The notes: a model not told the origin generated them from the letters alone. A DNA stretch of 64,000 nucleotides from Ahaetulla prasina (GCF_028640845.1 NC_080546.1:36215520-36279519), one strand, 5' to 3'; numbered from the stretch's first letter, positions 22,111 to 34,215 are shown. Translations and numbers: made by a program.

Positions 22111-24151
22111 TGTATGTGTATTTTCTAATATATGCAATCTATTGTTGACACTGTATTTTTGGCCATGTCATCTTCTGTGATCAGAATAATTTCTTATAAA
22201 AAAGAACATCAGAAGAGATTATTATCTAATAGGATAATTCCCACTTCCTACAATTTTCAGAATCTGAAAGGAATATTTTCTATACAACCGTTAGGAGCTT
22301 TCTGCCATGATTCCTGTCTAAATGATACTTAATTCTGATGATTACATGGTTTGGCACTATTGTCTTCTAATTACCTTTTACATTTCTGTCTATTCTACAG
22401 TCCTGGTAGTCTCTGGTCAGTTGCCATCCAATACCTGCTTTATATGAAGCGGGAAAGAACTTCTTAAAAACCACCATATCAAAGTGCCCAGGAGAATTTG
22501 GCATTCTACGGCTCAGTCTGGTTGATATGATAGCCAGGCAGTTTTGAGAAAACATTTTCCAGAGCTGCCTGGAATCTGATAGGATCTAATTTTAGCAAAA
22601 TGCATGGAGGTGGCCAGGACAGTGTAATAAAAAGAGTAGTTTTAAATTAGGAAAATGGGGTAGGGAGCAAAGAGGAAGAAAAAGAGGCAGCAGTTACAGT
22701 AACATTTTCAGAAAGAGAGAAAAAAACCAGTTTTTTTAAAAGAATAGCAATATATCAATTCCTCAAGAAAAATTAGATTTTAAAAAATGCAAAAGTTTGA
22801 CAACTTAGTTGAATGGAGATGATGAATTAATATATGTATAACAACTTATATTTCAAAACTACATTTCTCAGGCCATAAGCAATTACATTTGTTTGGTAAG
22901 TGAAATGTTTGGTAAGAGATTGAGGAAGCAATAATGGAAATATATGAAAGGGAAAATCCCTTAGATTTCCTCATGGGAAATTTATGGCATTGCAGTTTAT
23001 GGCACTAGACCAAAATATTTGGTTAGAGTGTATCACTTGTTGTTGTTGTTTTTAACCTTAATTGTCTTCTAATTTGGATTACTACGTCTTACCTTTATAT
23101 TACCGGTAACATGGGAATTTTTTTTTTTTAAATCAGTATTGAAGCTTTGGAAATATGGAATGAGAATCAGAATATGGTGGAAGCTTTTCTGACCTTGGAT
23201 TCTTTTAAAAATGTATTACAATTCACTGTCCAGCATTCTTGCCCTGATCATGTCCTGATCATTGAAATGATGGGAATTGCACAAAAACCTATTTCTCTTT
23301 ATTCCTTGAATTCAAGGCCAGAAAAAACCAAGTAAGGGCAGCAGGTCAAGACGATGCCTACTTATGAAATTTTGAGTATAGAGTATACAAATCTAAGTAT
23401 TTTTAGTATTTCATATCTTGTTGAAAATATAACAGCAAAGCATTAACTGGGTGTAATATACATACATGGCTGTATCCATATAATTGGGATGCAGCATTGC
23501 AAGAGTTCTGGAGAAATAAAGAGCAAATATGTGTGGCAAATCAGGCGATGGGATGCTTGGCAAATTGTGTCACCTAGAAAGTTTCCAAACCATGGATTAT
23601 GCACAGTGATGCAAATAATATGAAGTTGGTAGTGAAATCATGATTGTGTTTATCTAGCTATTTTGGGTAAGCATTATGTTGCATATTTCAGATTGTAAAC
23701 AAGATCAGCCTCTATAACTCTGTGCATTCTTAATTTAATTAGGAGGGTAAATCAAAAAATAACAGAGAATTCTTGTCATAACTCAAGTCTTCCATGCAAA
23801 AATTTTCAGGTTTCAGCTCCAGGTTATCTCCAGAAAGAGCTTGGAAGAAATTTATCTGAAATTCCCTCCAATTAAGTATCGGTAAATATAGTATCAGAAT
23901 TTACACCTCATGCTATACCAAAATGTAAAGCTTAACGAACACAGTATACGGTGAATAATTTAACAAACCATGAGAATGGAAAATGCAAATCAAGTCAAGA
24001 ATAAGTTTTATATTGATTTAATGAATTTTGATTGTTTATCAATTTTTTTGTTTTTTATATTATTACATTGTTTAGGGTTTCTGTCCTTAAAATACACAAA
24101 ATAGCTACTGTTAATTTATGAAATTTAATTGATATACTCTTTTCAAGAAGG
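22111..24151. other. intergenic sequence, nothing recognised
   Basis: AT-rich sequence with no coding pattern or identifiable repeat. Short ORFs here lack any family resemblance. Confidence 0.5.
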
Positions 24152-24419
24152 GGCCGGGATAGCTCAGGCAGTAGAGAAGCCTGTTATTAGAACACAGAGC
24201 CTGCAATTATTGCAGGTTCTAGTCCCACCAGGCCCAAGGTTGACTCAGCCTTCCACCCTTTATAAGGTAGGTAAAATGAGGACACAGATTGTTGGGGGGG
24301 CAATAAGTTGACTTTGTAAAAAAATATACAAATAGAATGAGACTATTGCCTTATACATTGTAAGCTGCCCTGAGTCTTCGGAGAAGGGCGGGGTATAAAT
24401 GTAAACAAAAAAAAAAAAA
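24152..24419 (+). mobile_element. tRNA-derived SINE with poly-A tail and target duplication
   Basis: The head GGATAGCTCAGGCAGTAGAG has clear tRNA box A character, and GCAGGTTCTAGTCCC is box B. The body shares CCCAAGGTTGACTCAGCCTT with the Sauria-type SINEs but has a different 3' end (GGAGAAGGGCGGGGTATAAA) and an A-run. AAGAAGG flanks both sides (24145-24151 and 24420-24426). Confidence 0.9.
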
Positions 24420-24557
24420 AAGAAGGTGAGTGGTAACTACTAACTCTTCCTGTCCTTTAAATCTTAATCCACAATAGGATTTCAACATTGTGATCTCCTG
24501 GGGAAATTAAAATTCATGAAGTTTCAAGTTATATTTTAAGTAGAAGGTTATCTAGTA

Positions 24558-24850
24558 TTCAGGCAGTGCAATGACTCAGCGGTTAAAATACTGGCTTGTC
24601 AGCTAGAAAGCTAAGATCCCTGGTTTGAGACCCGAGTGTCACACGATGGGATGAGCTTCTGCCCACCTAGCATTTTGAAAGCATGCAAATGCAAGCAGAT
24701 AAATAGGTATCACTTTGGTGGGAAGGAAACAGCGCACTGTGATGTTATGCTGGCCACATGACTTCAGAAATATATTTGGACAATGCTGGTTCAATGGCCC
24801 TTGAAACGGATATTACGCCACCCCCTATAGTCAGTTATGACTAGGAAAGC
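24558..24850 (+). mobile_element. second type of squamate tRNA SINE
   Basis: Head GCAATGACTCAGCGGTTAAA with box B GGTTTGAGACCC, then the body ATTTTGAAAGCATGCAAATG and GGCCACATGACTTC. It ends GCCACCCCCTATAGTCAG and GACTAGGAAAG. The family is abundant in squamates as I know it; I do not give a formal name. Confidence 0.75.
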
Positions 24851-25258
24851 AAAATTCACAGGAACTCCTTTTCTTACACAGTATAGCTCAACATTTAATA
24901 TGGACCAATTTAGAAAGGAAGGGAAGTATATATTCAGATGGCCCACCCCAGACAACTGATGGCCCCAGGTGGGTTGTAGAAAGAGTTTGTATTTTTTCCC
25001 GAAAATGTCAGGCATTTTGTAGAGGATTTGACTCTTCAGGCAGTCTTTAAAATCCTCAAAGCAAGTTCTAGTATCTGTCTTCATATGCTTTCTTCTACTT
25101 TTTTCTCAGAATTCTTTTCTTTATCAGGCCTTCTTTGTATTTCCAACATAGCAACTCCAGCAAACCCCTCTTGTCAATTCAATATAAGGAAATAATCTAG
25201 ATCCTGCATCTGGTTATTTTTTTGTATTTATTTTTAAATCTTTGAGCCATTATATTTC
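24851..25258. other. intergenic sequence, nothing recognised
   Basis: No coding or repeat pattern assigned. Confidence 0.5.
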
Positions 25259-25859
25259 TGTTGTGACTCCGGCCCTCGAGCCTGTTCCCATGGAGGAGAG
25301 TGACTCGGAGAGTGAGAGAGAGGAGCCAGCAAGGCCTCCCTTGCCAGGATCTTCCTCGCTGGCACTGCCCCAAGTTCCAGCTGCAGGCCAGGAGGAGGAA
25401 CTGACAAGGCCTCCCTCTCCCACACCCTCCTCCTCCTCCCTGACAATGCCTCAAGTCCCAGCTGCTGACGATCAATCCTGGGTGGATCTGAGGCAGCGAT
25501 GTAAGGATAAGCGTGCGCAGCAGAGGAAAAGGTGTGGCAGACTCAGAGATTGCTGAGTCACTGAACCACACCCCACAGGATATAAAAGTGGGTGGAGCTG
25601 CCATGTGGCCCTTGTGATGGACAAAAAAGCTACCAAGGGTGCACTACAGCTCGGTTATTGGAGGATTAAAGGACTTTGTCAGTGAGTTTTGGCAACGGAT
25701 CTTGGACACAAGATAATGGACTCAAAACTTGGCAGGCCTTTGCACGGTCACTGCCACGTATTTCCTCAGCTGAAGAAAATCAGGTCTGTAGCAAATAAAA
25801 AGACTGGGAGACACGCGTCTTTGTGTTTGCTCTGTGAAGTGGGGAGGGGGAACAGAACA
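25259..25859 (+). mobile_element. solo LTR (601 bp) with 5-bp target duplication
   Basis: Starts TGTTGTGACTCC, ends GGAACAGAACA and is flanked by ATTTC on both sides (25254-25258 and 25860-25864). A TATA box (TATAAAAG, 25581-25588) and AATAAA (25794-25799) are at the expected places. The U3 carries two diverged copies of a roughly 70-bp unit. The open frame at 25242-25556 is U3 sequence, not a gene. Confidence 0.92.
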
Positions 25860-25864
25860 ATTTC

Positions 25865-26569
25865 ATTTCTAAATCCAGTATTTCCATCTCCATCCAATTG
25901 TAAATTTTAATTCCACCTGTAAGATAATTTCAGTTTTAGTCAATGGGGCTTCTTTCTCTGCAATAATACCAGCCAATGCCAGTAAAGAATTAAATAGTTC
26001 AAAAATTTCTTCTAGTGTCTAGTCTTCAAAGTCTTTCTAACAGTTCAGAACACAAACAGGACTTTTTCACAAAGAGCATCTTTTCAATCAACTTCAAAGT
26101 TTTAAACCAAATCCATTGAGTTTTTAATCCATATAAACCTTTCCAAAGCCAACAACGATTATTCTCTTGCTATATATTTCCCAAACTATAAATCTTCATA
26201 TTTATAATTAAACTTTTTACAAAAAGACTTAAAGTATACTTAGCCAATGATTTCAATTAAACTCACGAGTGAAGATTCTTAATTCTTAAAATCAAAGAAT
26301 AAAAAAAGTCTGAGGTGATTAAGAGATGAGCCAATCAAACTTAGCCCATATATGCAACACTAGCATATATAAGCCCAATACAATCCTGCAACACCCAGCC
26401 AATCATAAACTGACTGCAAAAACACAATTCTTACCACCCACTAACAGAAAACCAGCTGTACAGATTACTTGTGAGTAATCTGACTATGTCTTTAACTTCA
26501 GAGAAATTTCAGCCTTCCAATTCCAATAGTTGGGCCCCATTTCAGCTACAATGTGTTCCTCTCATTTAG
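25865..26569. other. intergenic sequence, nothing recognised
   Basis: AT-rich, no coding or repeat pattern assigned. Confidence 0.45.
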
Positions 26570-27110
26570 AGAAACATTAGTCTGCTTTTATAGCTCATTC
26601 AAAGAATGCAATTAGATTAATGCATGCATTTCATGTACGTCTGCCACTGAAGACCTTAAATACCACCTGGAAGCTACAGCTGTTTCAAAATGCAGCAGTA
26701 CAAGCAGTAACAGGTGCCTCTCAATTTGTCTATGCACCACCACTGCTATGCAAACTGTATTGACTGCCAGTTGGCTTCCAAGTGCAATTTGAAGTGCTAA
26801 TTATTACCTATAAAGCCATACAAGTTATAGAGCCTGGATAGTTATTGATTGATTGATTTAACTGTCATATTTGTATAGGCACCCATTTCACATGGAAGGG
26901 ACTCTGGGCAGCATACAACTTTTCTGCCCACACAGTATGTTCTAGCAGAATGGATGCATTCCAGGTCCCCTCCATTAAACATGAGAGCCAAAAAGTGTAC
27001 CTTCTATGTTGTGTTGCAAATACTGTCCATTAACTGCACCCACTCCCTCCTGGGGTTCTGGAAATCTTTGAAAACCTGGCTTTGGCTGTAGTCTTGATGT
27101 TTATTATTTT
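26570..27110 (+). mobile_element. decayed LINE reverse-transcriptase fragment
   Basis: Across frames the plus strand reads LFQNAAVQAVTGA, then LLCKLYWLPVGFQVQFEVLI, the well-known LHWLPV-type C-terminal block of L2/Rex-type LINE reverse transcriptases. Many stops. The clade is uncertain. Confidence 0.65.
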
Positions 27111-27154
27111 TCAGTGATCCCTCTTTGGTTTTTGTTTTGCTGTCTATTAGATTG

Positions 27155-27265
27155 GTTTTCTTTGCTTCCTTCCTAGAGTTAAGAGAAAGTGACTAGCTCA
27201 AGGTCACCTAGCTGGATTTGGGCAAGATTAGTTTGCTTAGCCACTACAATAACTAGTTCTCACAT
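27155..27265 (-). mobile_element. MIR-like SINE remnant
   Basis: AGCTCAAGGTCACCTAGCTG followed by TTAGCCACTACA is a reversed MIR-type core and tRNA head, as at 17287. Confidence 0.5.
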
Positions 27266-27830
27266 AGCCCAATTACTGCAGGATCAAATAAATCTGGAAA
27301 TTTTTTTGTATATTGAGATTCCCATGTGTCTCATACTTAAAATATCTAATGAACCATAAAGTATGTAAAATCAATAATGTTGATTTTTTTTTATTCATGA
27401 AGTCCATATTTTGATCCAGTATCCTAAAAAGAATTTAGCCCATTGTCTGAATGTTCAAAAATGTCAAGGAAGCAATCATTGGTAATTATAGTGCTTTTAA
27501 AATGCCTTAAGGAAGAGCAAAAAGTTCAACATTCAGGAAAACCTATTCTTAACAGAAATAAGCTATGACACACTGAGCCACAAAAATAGCCAAGCACATT
27601 TTAGATTACTGTTGTGCAAATCCAGCCAGTGTATATTTATGGGAAAGTGTAACACATAAATATAGCATCAGAAAATGATCAGTAAGGAGCAATCTAGTAT
27701 CTAAAAAGCCAGCTCAGTGGTCAAGGAACCTGTCTCTACAAGTATTGGAAATAAGTTGTCCAATTATCTTGATTTGCTTCTTTCTGCTTACCTCAGAAAT
27801 ATCTAAGATAAATAATACTAATTAAATGTT
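27266..27830. other. intergenic sequence, nothing recognised
   Basis: No coding or repeat pattern assigned. Confidence 0.5.
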
Positions 27831-28757
27831 TGTTTATTTATTTATTTCATCAAGCATTTATTTTATGACAGATACAAGTGTAAACATAATTATAAATGCA
27901 CATAAATGCGAATAAAAGAAAACTTTAGAAATGGGATGGTAGGCACGCTGGTGCGCTTATGCATGCTCCTTACAGACCTCTTAGGAATGGGGTGAGATCT
28001 ACAATAGACGGTCTAAGGCAGTGGTGAAATGTAAAATTTGTTACTACTGGTTCTGTGGGCATGGCTTGATAGGGGGTAATGTGACTAGGTGGCCATGGCC
28101 AACTTCTTTTTTTTTTACTTTTAAAAGCATTTTTTTCTACAACCATTTTTGCTGAAGAGGTTGTAAATAAATGCTTTTAAAAGGCTCTGAGGATCCCAGC
28201 TGAGTTACTTGATCGTCAGAGGCTTTTTTTAAAAAAGCATTTTTTTTTGCCTTTAAAAGAAAAAAAAAGTCTCTGATGATCAAGCAACTCAGCTTGATCT
28301 TCAGAGCCTTTTAAAACCATTTTTTCTGCCAAAGGTTCTGACGATCAGGCAACTCAGCTGCGATTCTCAGAGCATTTTAAAAGCATTTTTTAACAACCTC
28401 TTCATCCAAAGAGGTTGTAAAAATGCTTTTAAAAGGCTCTGACGATCAGGCAACTCAGCTGGGATCGTCAGAGCGTTTTAAAAGCATTTTTTTTCAAATG
28501 ATCCCAGCTGAGCCGCACAATCATCAGAGACTTTTTTTTTAACTTTTTAACTTTTTTTGGCCAAAGAAAAAATGCTTTTAAAAGTTAAAAAAAAAAATCC
28601 TCTGATGATCACGCGGCTCAGCTGGGAAGGGGGGAGAGGGATTTTTGCTACCAGTTCTCCGAACCACCTGCCACCATCACTTCCGGATCAAGTGATCCGG
28701 TCCGAATCAGGAGCGTTTCACCCCTGCTCTAAGGTTAAAATTTTGGAGATTTGGGTG
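27831..28757 (-). mobile_element. L2/CR1-like LINE 3' end, split by a hAT-like element
   Basis: The outer parts (27831-28018 and 28727-28757) read in reverse as the 21421-22110 family: a TTTATTTATTTATT tail, then the reverse of GGTCTGTAAGG-type sequence, then CCCAAATCTCCAAAATTTTA. The hAT-like copy 28019-28726 interrupts it. Confidence 0.75.
28019..28726. mobile_element. hAT-like non-autonomous element, family A copy 1
   Basis: Ends CAGTGGTGAAATG and TTTCACCCCTG. The 8-bp flanks GTCTAAGG and CTCTAAGG (28011-28018, 28727-28734) differ at one base. The interior has repeated alternating blocks of CTCTGACGATCAGGCAACTC type and AAAAGCATTTTTT stretches in both orientations. No coding capacity. Confidence 0.88.
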
Positions 28758-28896
28758 CATGTGCACAACTATGAACAACAAATAACAAATGTGGTTCTTT
28801 TGTTCAAGAAAGCAAATAAAAGGGGAGAGAGAGGATAGCAGTAATATTGATGAATCTAACAGTGTCCTTGGAAAGATATTAGAGCAGGTACTAAAG

Positions 28897-29546
28897 CAGG
28901 GGTGAAATGCTCCCGGTTCGCACCGGCTCGCCGGATTAGGTAGCGATGGCAGCTGCTGGTTAGGAGGACCGGTAGCAAAAATCCCTGGCCCCGCCCCCCT
29001 GCCTCTGCTGAGCCCCACCATCAGCAGAGGGGTTTTTTTTACTTTTAAAAGAAGGTTTTGCTTCAGCCAAAACATGCCTTTAAAAGTAAAAAAAAGCCTT
29101 TGAGGATCCCGCCCCTCAGCTAAGATCGGCAGAGCCTTTAAACTTAAAAAAAAAATTAAAGGCTACTCTGGGGATCTCACCTGAGTTCCTCATCAGCAGA
29201 ACTTTAAAAAACATGTTTTCTGTAGAAAACATGTAGAAAAACTCCTTTTAAAAGAGTCTAAGACACTTACCTGATTACTGATCGACCTCATGGCTTTTTT
29301 CGCAGCCGGAAAGCCCCAAGTTTCATTTTCCGCACCAGGCAGAACTAATCTAATTTAGCTAATCTATTTCATCACTGAGTGATTAATGCTGGCTGGCTTT
29401 CCTTGCTGAGGAATTCTGGGAATTGAAGTCCACAAACCTTAATAATAAAATAAAGTATTTGTGCAGCTTTCTGAGATTTGGTATGTTTCTGTAATGTTTC
29501 ACTCTAACTACACAAGCACACAAAATCTCAGAAAGCTGTATGTGGT

Positions 29547-29582
<36 letters not shown>

Positions 29583-29891
29583 TTGTGTGTGTGTAAAGTG
29601 TGAAAGTTGGTTTTTGAGCTTTTTGTGGCTGTGTGAAGTGTGAAGTGCAGCTGCTTTTACATTGTGTGTGAGTCAGTTGTGTTGTGTTGTGTTGTGTGTG
29701 TGTAAAGTGTGAAAGTATTGGTACCTTATTGTTTTTTTATACTTTGTTTATTATTTTTATTATTTATTGTTATTGGCCACGCCCACCCAGCCATCTGACC
29801 ACCAAGCCACACCCACCAATTAAGCCACGCCCACAGAACTGGTAGGGAAAATTTTTAGATTTTTAGATCTAATTTTTAGATTTCACCCCTG
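28897..29891. mobile_element. hAT-like non-autonomous element, family A copy 2
   Basis: Ends CAGGGGTGAAATG and ATTTCACCCCTG with perfect 8-bp duplications TACTAAAG (28889-28896 and 29892-29899). It is inserted in CR1. The interior carries T-rich and A-rich blocks like copy 1 plus (TG)n and GTGTT repeats. Confidence 0.93.
29550..29581. repeat. (TG)n microsatellite
   Basis: About 16 TG units, with further GTGTT-type repeats near 29665-29705, all inside family A copy 2. Confidence 0.95.
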
Positions 29892-30025
29892 TACTAAAGC
29901 AATCAGTTGTAAGCTTCTTGAAGACAATGCTGCAAATACTAAGAACCAACATGGCTTTGTCAAGAGAAGAGATAATAAAGCTGAGGAACACTATAGATAT
30001 AATCTATGTTAATTCTTTAGATCAG

Positions 30026-30512
30026 GAAACTCCATAAGATTAGAACTTTACATTATTGAGATAGGCTAACTTGCAAGCCTCATTATGCTTTACTTCTCCT
30101 CTTTATATCCCAGTGAGTCAGGGAATAGCCTGTCTATGGCTATTCCAAACACTATCTTGTTTTGCAGAACTTAGGGAATTTTTCAGCACTCTTTGCTTAT
30201 ATAACAATTTTGCTTATTTCTCTCAAGGTCATCTCTCTGATTTTCTATACCACCTTCCGTATTAGTCTCTCTTCCCAAATGCACTGAAAATCCCAGGCCA
30301 GAGAAATGGGAACAAACTACATTTTCACTCCTATTTTCTGCCATCAGAAAAAGAAGTGGGCATTTTCCAAAACTATTATTATATAACAACACTTTGATAT
30401 GAATTGCAGCAGGATTTTTTGTTGATATATTGAACTATGGATAAAGAGTCAAATGTTTTATGACTTTAATATTGATATCCTAAACTGCAATCAATACTAA
30501 TATAATATAAAC
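30026..30512. other. intergenic sequence, nothing recognised
   Basis: No coding or repeat pattern assigned. Confidence 0.5.
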
Positions 30513-31012
30513 TAGCTGGATACCCATGCTTCGCTATGAAACTATGTGATGGGGCTTGATAAATTGACACTTAAAGCTTGAAAATTAATGAGTAGTTACA
30601 ATCGGACTCCTCTCCCCTTCTCTCCCTCAGGCTTGCCACACAGAGGCCTCTCCTATCTTATTCCCTTCTCTCCTTCAGCCTTTCCCCACAGAAGCCTCCC
30701 CTATCCTATTGCCTGGTTGCTGCTGTGAAAGTAAAACTAAAACTGAAACTCCTCTCTGCTTGTATTTTGCTTTTGGAACAGATTTCTTTTCAGGTGGGGA
30801 GGGGGAGTAGAACTCCTTAGCATCAGAGCCTGTTAATCATAATATAGGAAATACTAATGCTCTGATGGTCATTTCGAATAATTCTTTCTTAGCACCTAGA
30901 AGCCAAGAGGAACATACGTGGCAAATTTCAAGTTTGTAGGCTTTATGGTTTCGGAGGTTTCATTATTACGGTATGAGTGGTTTTCACTTTTATATATATA
31001 TATATTTTACTA
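30513..31012 (+). repeat. unclassified interspersed repeat
   Basis: It opens AACTAGCTGGATACCCATGC and ends in a (TA)n run near 31005. The opening resembles CTAGCTGATGACCCAGCACT at 50185, suggesting one family. No coding capacity. I know such units from snake sequence but cannot classify them. Confidence 0.5.
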
Positions 31013-31213
31013 TTTTCATGTTCAGTTCTTGAGGCTTTTCAAATAATAGAATGTTCATAATTTTAATCATATTGTGTTAATATTATTGAAATCTGCATTG
31101 CAATAATACATCAAAATAATAATAATAAAAATAATAAAATCGCATCCTGAAAAGCATTAGGTTGGAGAAGGCTGATAAGAATAAAAGATTTAGATTTGGT
31201 ATTTATTTTCAAA
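31013..31213. other. AT-rich spacer
   Basis: Short AT-rich sequence with an AATAATAAAAATAATAAAA run; nothing else seen. Confidence 0.5.
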
Positions 31214-31963
31214 AAACAGAAACATCTTTTATCTTGGAACACTGCATCCAGTTTCGGTCGCCATGGTGTAAAAAAGATTGAGACTCTAGAAAGAATGCAG
31301 AAAAGACCAACAGAGATGATTAGGGGACTGGATGCTAAAACATATAAAGAACAGTTGCTGGAACTGGATATGTCTAGTTTAATGAAAAGAAGGACTAGTG
31401 TTGTCACATGACAACACATGACAACAGTGTTCCAATATTTTAGGGGTTGCCACAAAGAAGAGGGAGTCAAGCTATTCTCCAAAGCACCTGAAGGCAGGAC
31501 AAGAAGCAATGGGTGGAAACTAATCAAGGAGAGAAGCAACCTAGAACTAAGGAGAAATTTCCTGACAGTTAGAAGAATTAATCAGTGGAACAACTTGCTC
31601 CTAGAAATTGTGAATGTTCCAACACTGGAAGTTTTTAATAAGAGATTGTGTCAAACGGAGCCACTTCACAATCCCTCAGACTGTTGGAGAGGCGGACCGG
31701 GAGGGGCGGGAGGAGGCATGGCTAGGTCATGTGTCTGGATGGGTGTGGTCAATTTAACAGTCCATTAAACAATACACACAGATTAAATTTTAATTTGTTT
31801 TGCTCCTGGGGGTGTTTTATTTGCTTTTGTTTGTAGGTTGCTCTTTTGGTTAATTTTTCTTTTTACTAGATCGTTTTTTAAGTTGTTTAGGACTCTAGTG
31901 GTCCACTTCAGGAAACTCACTTTTGCAGCAGTTCTTCTCAGTTCCAAGGAGCTTACAATCAAC

Positions 31964-32012
<49 letters not shown>

Positions 32013-32035
32013 CCCCCCCTCTCTCTGTCTCCCAC

Positions 32036-32069
<34 letters not shown>

Positions 32070-32475
32070 GTCTCTCTTTCTCTTTCCCTCCTTCCCTCCC
32101 TCTCCCTCTCTCTCTCTCTGTCTCTCTCTGTCTATTTCCCTCTCTTTCTTTCTTTCTCTCTATCTTCTGGAGGCAGGGGAGGGCAAAAATGGGCCCGTTT
32201 TTTGGCCTCCCCTGCCTCCAGTCACACTCTGCTGGCCAAAAATGTTGGCCTTACCTTCCAATTCCAGTCCACAGGTCTCGCAAAGGTAAGTCCTGCGCTT
32301 GACTGAAAGGTGCAGCCTTGTGATCCCATGCAAGCCAGATTAATGGCTTTGCCAGGCCGTATCTGGCCCACAGGCCATAGTTTGAGGACCCCTGGTATAG
32401 AGTTTCCTGCGTAAGCAGCGGGTTGGACTAGACGACCTCCAAGGTCCCTTCCCACTCTGTTATTCTATTCTATTC
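31214..32475 (+). mobile_element. CR1 LINE 3' end interrupted by a composite insert
   Basis: 31214-31650 encodes a CR1 RT C-terminus region (homologous to 20630-20990). 32396-32475 is the CR1 3' end with GGGTTGGACTAGACGACCTC and a TTCTATTCTATTC tail. About 745 bases between them (31651-32395) are foreign. Confidence 0.85.
31651..32395. repeat. composite insert with (TC)n and (GT)n microsatellites
   Basis: It replaces a short stretch of CR1. It contains (TC)n at about 31967-32006, (GT)n at 32037-32067, more CT-rich sequence to 32160 and a GGAGGCAGGGGAGG/CCTCCCCTGCCTCC palindrome near 32168-32220. It ends with GCCATAGTTTGAGGACCCCTGG, which resembles a hAT-type terminus. No matching left terminus was found. 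Confidence 0.6.
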
Positions 32476-33369
32476 TTTTTCCCCACATCTATTATCTTTT
32501 TAGAGAACCTCAGACACATGTTAAAAGACTATACTACAGCATCAGCAATTTCATTTCTTTGTTTTGCTTTTCTCAATCTAGCAAGGAAGTCAGTAAACAA
32601 CATGTTGATATCTGGAAATCACCAAGGGAAGCTGACATTCTGTGCATAATGCAAAGGAACAAAACAATTCTTGTCTACAATATACATTTACTTGTAAAGA
32701 TTTCTTGGTTTTCATACAATTTCTTTTGAAAATACAAAGATTCTTAGTAAGAGCTAGAAAAAAAGCACAGAAAAAAGTACAACATTCAAAACATTTTCAT
32801 GTTGTTTATTTCAGTGGTTGGTTGGTTTGGGATGAACAAAAAGCATCCCGACTTTAAATAAAAATTTCTGTAAATAAAAATTTCTGTATGCAAGTATAAT
32901 GATGCCTACATATGGCTGGAGAAAAACATGGGATTTTATATATAGCCGGATATTGGTAGGGAACATTCTTAATTCAAAGGAAAATTACATGAGTTACATC
33001 AGCAATAATTCATAAGAATCAGATGCACTAATGAACAAAAAAGTTCATTATGCTCTCTAGATAACTCTTCATTTTGGGTTTGGATTATTGACATCAGATT
33101 AATATTCATTTCAGATGCCAGAAGTTTATTTTATTAACAGGAGAATTGCAAAGAATTTGGTACAGATTATTGGTATTTTGAATAATTAAACTTTAATCCA
33201 AAACTACTTTGGTCATCAAGTAAGAAAATTCATTGGAAAAGATCATGATGTTGGGAAGGATTGAAAGCAAAAGGAGAAGGGACAGTAGAGGAAAAGATAG
33301 ATAGTGTTATCCATGTGATGAACATGAATTTGGCAAACTCAGGGAGATAGTTGAGGACAGGGATTCTGG
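32476..33369. other. intergenic sequence, nothing recognised
   Basis: AT-rich, no coding or repeat pattern assigned. Confidence 0.5.
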
Positions 33370-33377
33370 CTATAATC

Positions 33378-33754
33378 CCGTGATGGCAAACCTATGGCAC
33401 GCTTACCAGAGGTGGCACGCAGAGTCTTCTCTGGGGGCACGTACCCCATTGCCAGCTGCTCTTCTGGGTTCTGTCACTCACATGCAGGCTGGCCAGCTGG
33501 TCTGGAATGCATGTGTAATCAGCCAACTGCTCTCTTCCGGGTTCCGACGTGCCCATGCGTGCTGGCCAGCTGGTCTGCCGGCGTGCATGCACATGCCGGA
33601 ACCTGGAAGAGAACAGCTGGCTGGTGCGCATGCGCACCACAGAACCCGGAAGAGCAGCTGGCTTCAACATGCAAGCACACCGGCCAGCTGCTCTTTTCCG
33701 AGTTCCGGCGTGTGCATGCTCCAGTTTTGGCACTCGAAAAGGTAACCATCACTG
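33378..33754. mobile_element. hAT-like non-autonomous element, family B
   Basis: Ends CCGTGATGGCAAACC and GGTAACCATCACTG are inverted. The 8-bp flanks CTATAATC (33370-33377) and CTATAGTC (33755-33762) differ by one base. The GC-rich interior repeats CCAGCTGCTCTTCTGGGTTC-type blocks in both orientations, producing the long overlapping ORFs here, which are not genes. Confidence 0.85.
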
Positions 33755-33762
33755 CTATAGTC

Positions 33763-34034
33763 CATTGGGTTGCAAAATGAACTGAACAACAGTGAAAACT
33801 ATTTTGGAATTCATATCAATGGTGGTGTCTGTATGGAGAGAAGCAACATTTCATTCCAATAGCATCTCAATATTATGGAATGGTATTTTAGGGATATCTG
33901 ACCTTTGAAGAATGTCAGAAAAAAAAAGTAATTTAAATGTGGTAATTTCCTGTTGCTCTGCCTTTGCTGACTATAAATTTTATCTGTTTAATTGTATATT
34001 TATAAACAAGAAAGATTGCAGAAATACATACATT
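33763..34034. other. intergenic spacer
   Basis: No feature seen. Confidence 0.5.
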
Positions 34035-34215
34035 TACCAGTGGAACAACTTGCCTGCAGAAGTTGTGAATGCGCCAACACTGGAAATTTTTAAGAAAATG
34101 TTGGATAACCATTTGTCTGAAATGGTGTAGGGTTTCCTGCCTGGGCAGGGGGTTGGACTAGAAGACCTCCAAGGTCCCTTCCAACTCTGTTGTTGTTGTT
34201 GTTGTTGTTGTTGTT
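34035..34215 (+). mobile_element. CR1 3' end with (TTG)n tail
   Basis: TGGAACAACTTGCCTGCAGA through GGTTGGACTAGAAGACCTCC is the typical CR1 3' end. It runs into about ten TTG units instead of the usual pentamers. Confidence 0.9.

Larger units (their letters stand above)
28838..30025 (+). mobile_element. CR1 LINE fragment, split by family A copy 2
   Basis: GGAAAGATATTAGAGCAGGT before the insertion and AACCAACATGGCTTTGTCAA after it form the CR1 reverse-transcriptase region encoding an NQHGFVK-type block. Stops are present. Confidence 0.7.

Noticed and set aside
25242..25556. Glu/Pro-rich open frame as a host gene
   Set aside because: It lies in the U3 region of a solo LTR with clear ends and target duplication. 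The similar frame at 19053-19256 is rejected for the same reason.
31838..32306. Ser/Leu-rich open frames of up to 154 codons
   Set aside because: They translate (TC)n and (GT)n microsatellites.
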